Positions 17,201 to 18,805 of a DNA stretch of 18,805 bases are shown here, in pieces. The notes under the pieces were generated by a model. That model made no database searches. It was not told the DNA's origin and saw only the letters and a program-made list of their open reading frames with translations. The position numbers and the translations under genes were made by a program. The stretch is from NCBI GenBank assembly GCA_964345695.1, contig CAYFSC010000043.1:1-18805 (forward strand), written 5' to 3'. This DNA comes from CAYFSC01 sp964345695 (lineage in GTDB: Bacteria; Bacteroidota; Rhodothermia; Rhodothermales; Salinibacteraceae). The stretch's first letter is position 1; every line of letters starts with the position of its first letter.

Positions 17201-18805
17201 GAGGTTAAAGTTTTCCTGTGTGAAGTTGCGGCCGCGCAGTCGGTAGATGTTGCGCATCTCCAAGAACCACGCCGGGGGCCGCTGCGTCTCGCTGGGCGCC
17301 GTTGGGTTGTTGGGGCGGATCAGTTTCAGCACGAGCCGATCCGAGTTGATGCCTCCGACGGAGCCGCCTTCGGTGAAGTCGCCCACCGTCTTCGTCCCGT
17401 CGCTCGTCCGGAGGCGGAGGGCCACGGCGAGGGCCTCATCGGAGCGGAGCCGCTGGTTCAGCGTGAGGTAGCCCAGCTGCCGGTGAAGCGTGTAGTCGCG
17501 CTCCGACAGCTTTTTAAATTCGGCGTTCACGTAGTCCTGGTTGTCAAGCGGTTGCTCCATGGACGCTGGCGACTCCAGGTAGTCCGAAACGGTCGTTTCG
17601 CTACCGCGGAGGGCCTCCAGGTCCTGATCCGAGTACTGGTCGCTCGAAGCGTCCATCAGCCGCAGACGGGTAAAGCCGTCGGCCTGCTGGATGAGGTCGG
17701 ACGACTCTCCGAGGTCCACAACGGCCACAGCGCGGCGCGTACTGGCCTCATCCGAGGTGCGCGAGGTTCGTAGCTTCCACACTTCAATCTCCGAGATCCT
17801 GCTGAAGCCCCGCTGCAGCTGCACGGTCGGCGGGTCGCTCAGGGCCTCCTCCCACGAGTTCCGGAAGAAGTAGCCCAGGAAGAAGTGCGTGTTGTCGTCG
17901 TAGTCGGTGGCCTTGAGGTCGAACTCGGTCGTCTCGGAGCCGCCCTCAATGCTGAGGCTGTTCGACTGGCCCTCCTGCTGGCTCGCGATGGTCGTGAGGT
18001 TGAGGTTGCCGAGCTTGAACTCGCTCTTGATCCCGAACAGGCTCTGCCCGCCGTTGATGAGTTGCGACGACGTTTCCAGAAAGACGTTGCCCGCTTCCAC
18101 GCTCTGGACGATTTCGTCGTCGTAGCCGCTGTATTTAAGCTTGACCTGGTTTTGGTACTCGAACTGGTTTTGGGTGTCCCAGTCGACGTCGATCTTCATC
18201 TTGTCGCCGATGGTGCCCGTCACCCCCAGACGCAGGTCCTGCTTAAAGTTGGGGCTGAACTGCCCGGCATCCCCAGTGATGGCCGCCTGCTGATCGCTCT
18301 TGCGGAACTCAAAGCCTGCGTTGATGTCGGCCTGCCCGTTGATGCGGAGGTCCACCTCGTTCTTGCCGAAGATGGTGGAAAACGCGCTCTGGCGCCCACC
18401 GGGCACGACGACGTTTACCCCTAGGCCGCCGCGCGCGTCGTCCTGTCGCTGGCGCTTCTCAGCCTCTTTTATCCAGTTGTCTCGGAGGTTGTCGCGAAAG
18501 CGCTCTTTGCGATACGTGTCGGCGCCAAGGCGCATGGCCCCTCCCCACTGCGAACCGCCATCCATGCGGTAGTCGTAGCCGGTAGAGTCGAGGACGACGC
18601 GGCGAGGGGAATCGTCCTTCGACCGCGGCGACAGGAAGGAGGGGCGCCGCTCGAACAGGTCCACGCGCCGCGGACGCGGCGAGCGGCGCGGCAGATACCG
18701 CGGCACGCGGCCCGAGTCGGCCCAGACGGTATCCGGGCGAGCGCTGCGAGCTGCGGTATCCACAGTGTCGGTCGTGTCCGTGGCGGCGCGCAGCGCGTCG
18801 GTGGT
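11219..18805 (-). CDS. sprA: SprA/Sov, type IX secretion outer-membrane translocon, N-terminus beyond window
   Basis: SprA forms the giant outer-membrane barrel through which type IX secretion cargo leaves the cell; in flavobacteria it is also needed for gliding. At least 2,528 codons are present and the frame is still open at the right edge, so the start and signal peptide are missing; a GTG near 18763 is internal. Known SprA proteins have about 2,400-2,500 residues. Family landmarks: DVDWDTQNQFEYQNQVKLKY with EAGNVFLETSSQLI (about 18060-18190), SYIDDFEGFENTFSLRQQLN (about 16215-16290), WSRGPYNYTRDL with NNPRRVWGGVTRRLP (about 15850-15950), NELRVSGYDEKKGWAALTNA (about 14125-14185), and a C-terminus ending FRVKVSLSEY, consistent with a final barrel strand. 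An Arg/Pro-rich segment lies near the visible N-terminus (about 18600-18700). Oddities: only two cysteines (15440-15469), and an acidic insert (about 12680-12790). lipB follows 45 bp downstream. Confidence 0.96.
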   Translation of the reverse strand, partial: TTDALRAATDTTDTVDTAARSARPDTVWADSGRVPRYLPRRSPRPRRVDLFERRPSFLSPRSKDDSPRRVVLDSTGYDYRMDGGSQWGGAMRLGADTYRKERFRDNLRDNWIKEAEKRQRQDDARGGLGVNVVVPGGRQSAFSTIFGKNEVDLRINGQADINAGFEFRKSDQQAAITGDAGQFSPNFKQDLRLGVTGTIGDKMKIDVDWDTQNQFEYQNQVKLKYSGYDDEIVQSVEAGNVFLETSSQLINGGQSLFGIKSEFKLGNLNLTTIASQQEGQSNSLSIEGGSETTEFDLKATDYDDNTHFFLGYFFRNSWEEALSDPPTVQLQRGFSRISEIEVWKLRTSRTSDEASTRRAVAVVDLGESSDLIQQADGFTRLRLMDASSDQYSDQDLEALRGSETTVSDYLESPASMEQPLDNQDYVNAEFKKLSERDYTLHRQLGYLTLNQRLRSDEALAVALRLRTSDGTKTVGDFTEGGSVGGINSDRLVLKLIRPNNPTAPSETQRPPAWFLEMRNIYRLRGRNFTQENFNLDIFYEPSGQTNTQSIPGVTGNRDLLEVLGLDRIDSNGAPNPDDQFDFTPLTINQSEGLLIFPFLEPFGERLLDAAEETGNRAAGEDVVFSTLYTSKKQNAQERTERNVFHIRGESKGATKQFYDLKAFSGLVEGSVEVRAGGQTLQEGVDYTVDYQGGTVTITNQSYLAAGREIDISYEQNSFSNLQKKTLLGARADWSMGDKYELGATAMRLNQKSPIDKFRIGEEPIQNTIWGVDGSMNLQPQWLTRAVDALPLVQTRAESSISLSGEFAQLRPGHSTTEAFERTRSNLQDIGEDFTSDELGGISYIDDFEGFENTFSLRQQLNAWQVAAAPDSVADAPSLDEDVPGNEDDIQRTYWRGTFGWYQLNENTRDKLDGRVAQRGTPAATEIFNVTDIFNRDTSGEVNTTLRTLDFYFNPWSRGPYNYTRDLEAFLNNPRRVWGGVTRRLPEGYTDFSLQNVEFVEFIVRVFPEDREQVTDGAKLFVNLGRISEDVIPDQRLNDEDGMALEFREDDLGELARISTGTQEDNIDIRNNKTEDLGLDGLVSYNTEPYASGASEASFWREKGFLQSVESTNCAATPRPALCQAEVAQILDDPSGDDYHYFENDIYFGTGGGNEFFPDGATLQQRFSRYHAGHELNGFQSQGELATNTSVARGISRSPDSEDLDGAGGSVNTTNDYLEYEIPLDRLDELSTVDRGPKDYVVSEIVKDGQETEWYKIRIPVREFTDKVGQIDDFTNIQAIRMWTTGHASPVTMRLASLELVGSQWRTSPSVAQEPVEDGDVPSTGDGEVTVASINDEEDANYKAPPGAIVSQNRTARGAQQRSREQALLLNVSQLNPDEQRGVFKAFNQGLDLLKYSNLRMYTHVHGRDRTALSDNLKLFVRFGASETGDYYEYEQKMTATTPPTADTPPQELWLDANEVNVELSALNQLKVARDRSGEPIDSVFTSVQANIDTNFDNDDSTPAPTLKVKGTPSLRTINTVVIGVRHQGPSSMPLDRFDVWVNELRVSGYDEKKGWAALTNANVELADLATVKGSFQQKTDGFGSLNSTLSERQQSDNQSWNVRTDLRLNKLLPEQQGWQIPVTLQMQSNRKTPRFDPKRGDVRLSEIQNQIENTDSLSAEEKAARKRETVRSAETYNLRRSVTANLSKQGSDSWWVHNTLDATNLSFSYFDRSARSPRQQTDEQWNWSSSFEYQLDFGQPRTIDPFGVFGDLPVLGALSDLSFNYVPQSLSFSASAERNVQTQQNRSSLLRAANALPDRVSNPLRERQQFDHRRRFSFQYNPFEFLNLSFDTNTRQNLNDVGAGTVTNVLLVDDTGTLVTVADVDTSDFFDNPGQFVDTGDSTITSDDIGNGLFIEERLDVRSEREVAQNVIFGDDSPRTNQYQQRFTATLRPGLTDGKAFDWVDLQDVTYRSSFDWQNGAKGSVTGATVSNSVEVRTGVNLHPSKVWSRFGFFESWKQAEQEDRRSGRSGRRTQGGNRGQDESGENDEESDDEDGAEDDGGLGLSDLPLPDPVGVLRSLALTFMDIRDISVTYTGNRQSRATNVGRPVGADTTNQGIVVPEEVAVDYSLLDALRGKGPSLGYRFGFDRRIDPGSQRALLNQTQAEDIFSDGNRLEAQTTLSPSQSLQVDLNWDLQWQNQQNVAFRQVAGDDLPDDALRTDEGVSFERTIDESGENQVSVWAFGSYEDMVQRQIEALQGSLGSSDTLGAGDVALTKVTGARDFREAFLSTPGSFGTQGSVPFPMPNWSVRYSGLSNWPLIRSVTESVSLEHRHTSNYRSRYNSVSTAGELRTLTISGQSVSYRKPDFEVSSAQVNEQFQPIVGMDVTWLGGLQTNVDWNQSVTTFFRPSEMSVEERTTKELTFRASYSKRGLDIPFLPIGKLNNRLRFSLTVNRSINDERAFNLRRALETAASEDFNFDPAQATQGENVSITRETTRLTVTPELSYQFSNKVTGNFLLEYEKFESDGRQPSFTNLNGGFRVKVSLSEY

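Overview
The window reads as chromosomal DNA from a GC-rich, probably halophilic member of the Bacteroidota, most likely a Rhodothermia (Salinibacter/Rhodothermus) relative. The grounds are a very large SprA-type type IX secretion translocon (found only in the Bacteroidota group), acidic Asp/Glu-rich proteins at high GC, 800-residue tandem MacB/FtsX-like permeases typical of the phylum, and no convincing Shine-Dalgarno sequence before the start codons that can be seen. The exact genus is inference.

Layout, left to right. (1) 1-2372, + strand: an ABC-transporter permease that is almost complete. It seems to lack only its first few codons (window edge) and its last four or so codons plus stop (a 100-N assembly gap, 2373-2472). 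A rho-independent terminator follows at 2583-2626. (2) 2640-3601, - strand: a two-gene module, a DUF6922-like protein followed by an AbiEii/AbiGii-family nucleotidyltransferase. The two overlap by ATGA and look like a toxin-antitoxin or defence-type pair placed between two paralogous permeases. (3) 3878-6289, + strand: a second, complete permease of the same family. (4) 6444-7838, + strand: nicotinate phosphoribosyltransferase (pncB), for NAD salvage. (5) 8006-10042, + strand: a soluble GAF-PAS-PAS histidine kinase with no response regulator nearby. (6) 10043-10402: a 360-bp convergent intergenic region with no gene but with an 18-bp tandem repeat and two perfect 12-bp palindromes. (7) 10403-11173, - strand: lipB, octanoyltransferase. 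(8) 11219 to beyond the right edge, - strand: sprA, at least 2,528 codons, lying 45 bp upstream of lipB and probably co-transcribed with it.

Most of the window is core or housekeeping function (NAD salvage, lipoylation, type IX secretion, signalling, envelope transport). The one clearly accessory element is the DUF6922/nucleotidyltransferase pair. It is lower in GC where sampled, is opposite in strand to its neighbours, and separates two permeases that otherwise resemble a tandem duplication. It is the best candidate for a poorly described system here. The sprA gene has two protein-level oddities: its only cysteines form a single close CX8C pair, and it carries an acidic low-complexity segment.
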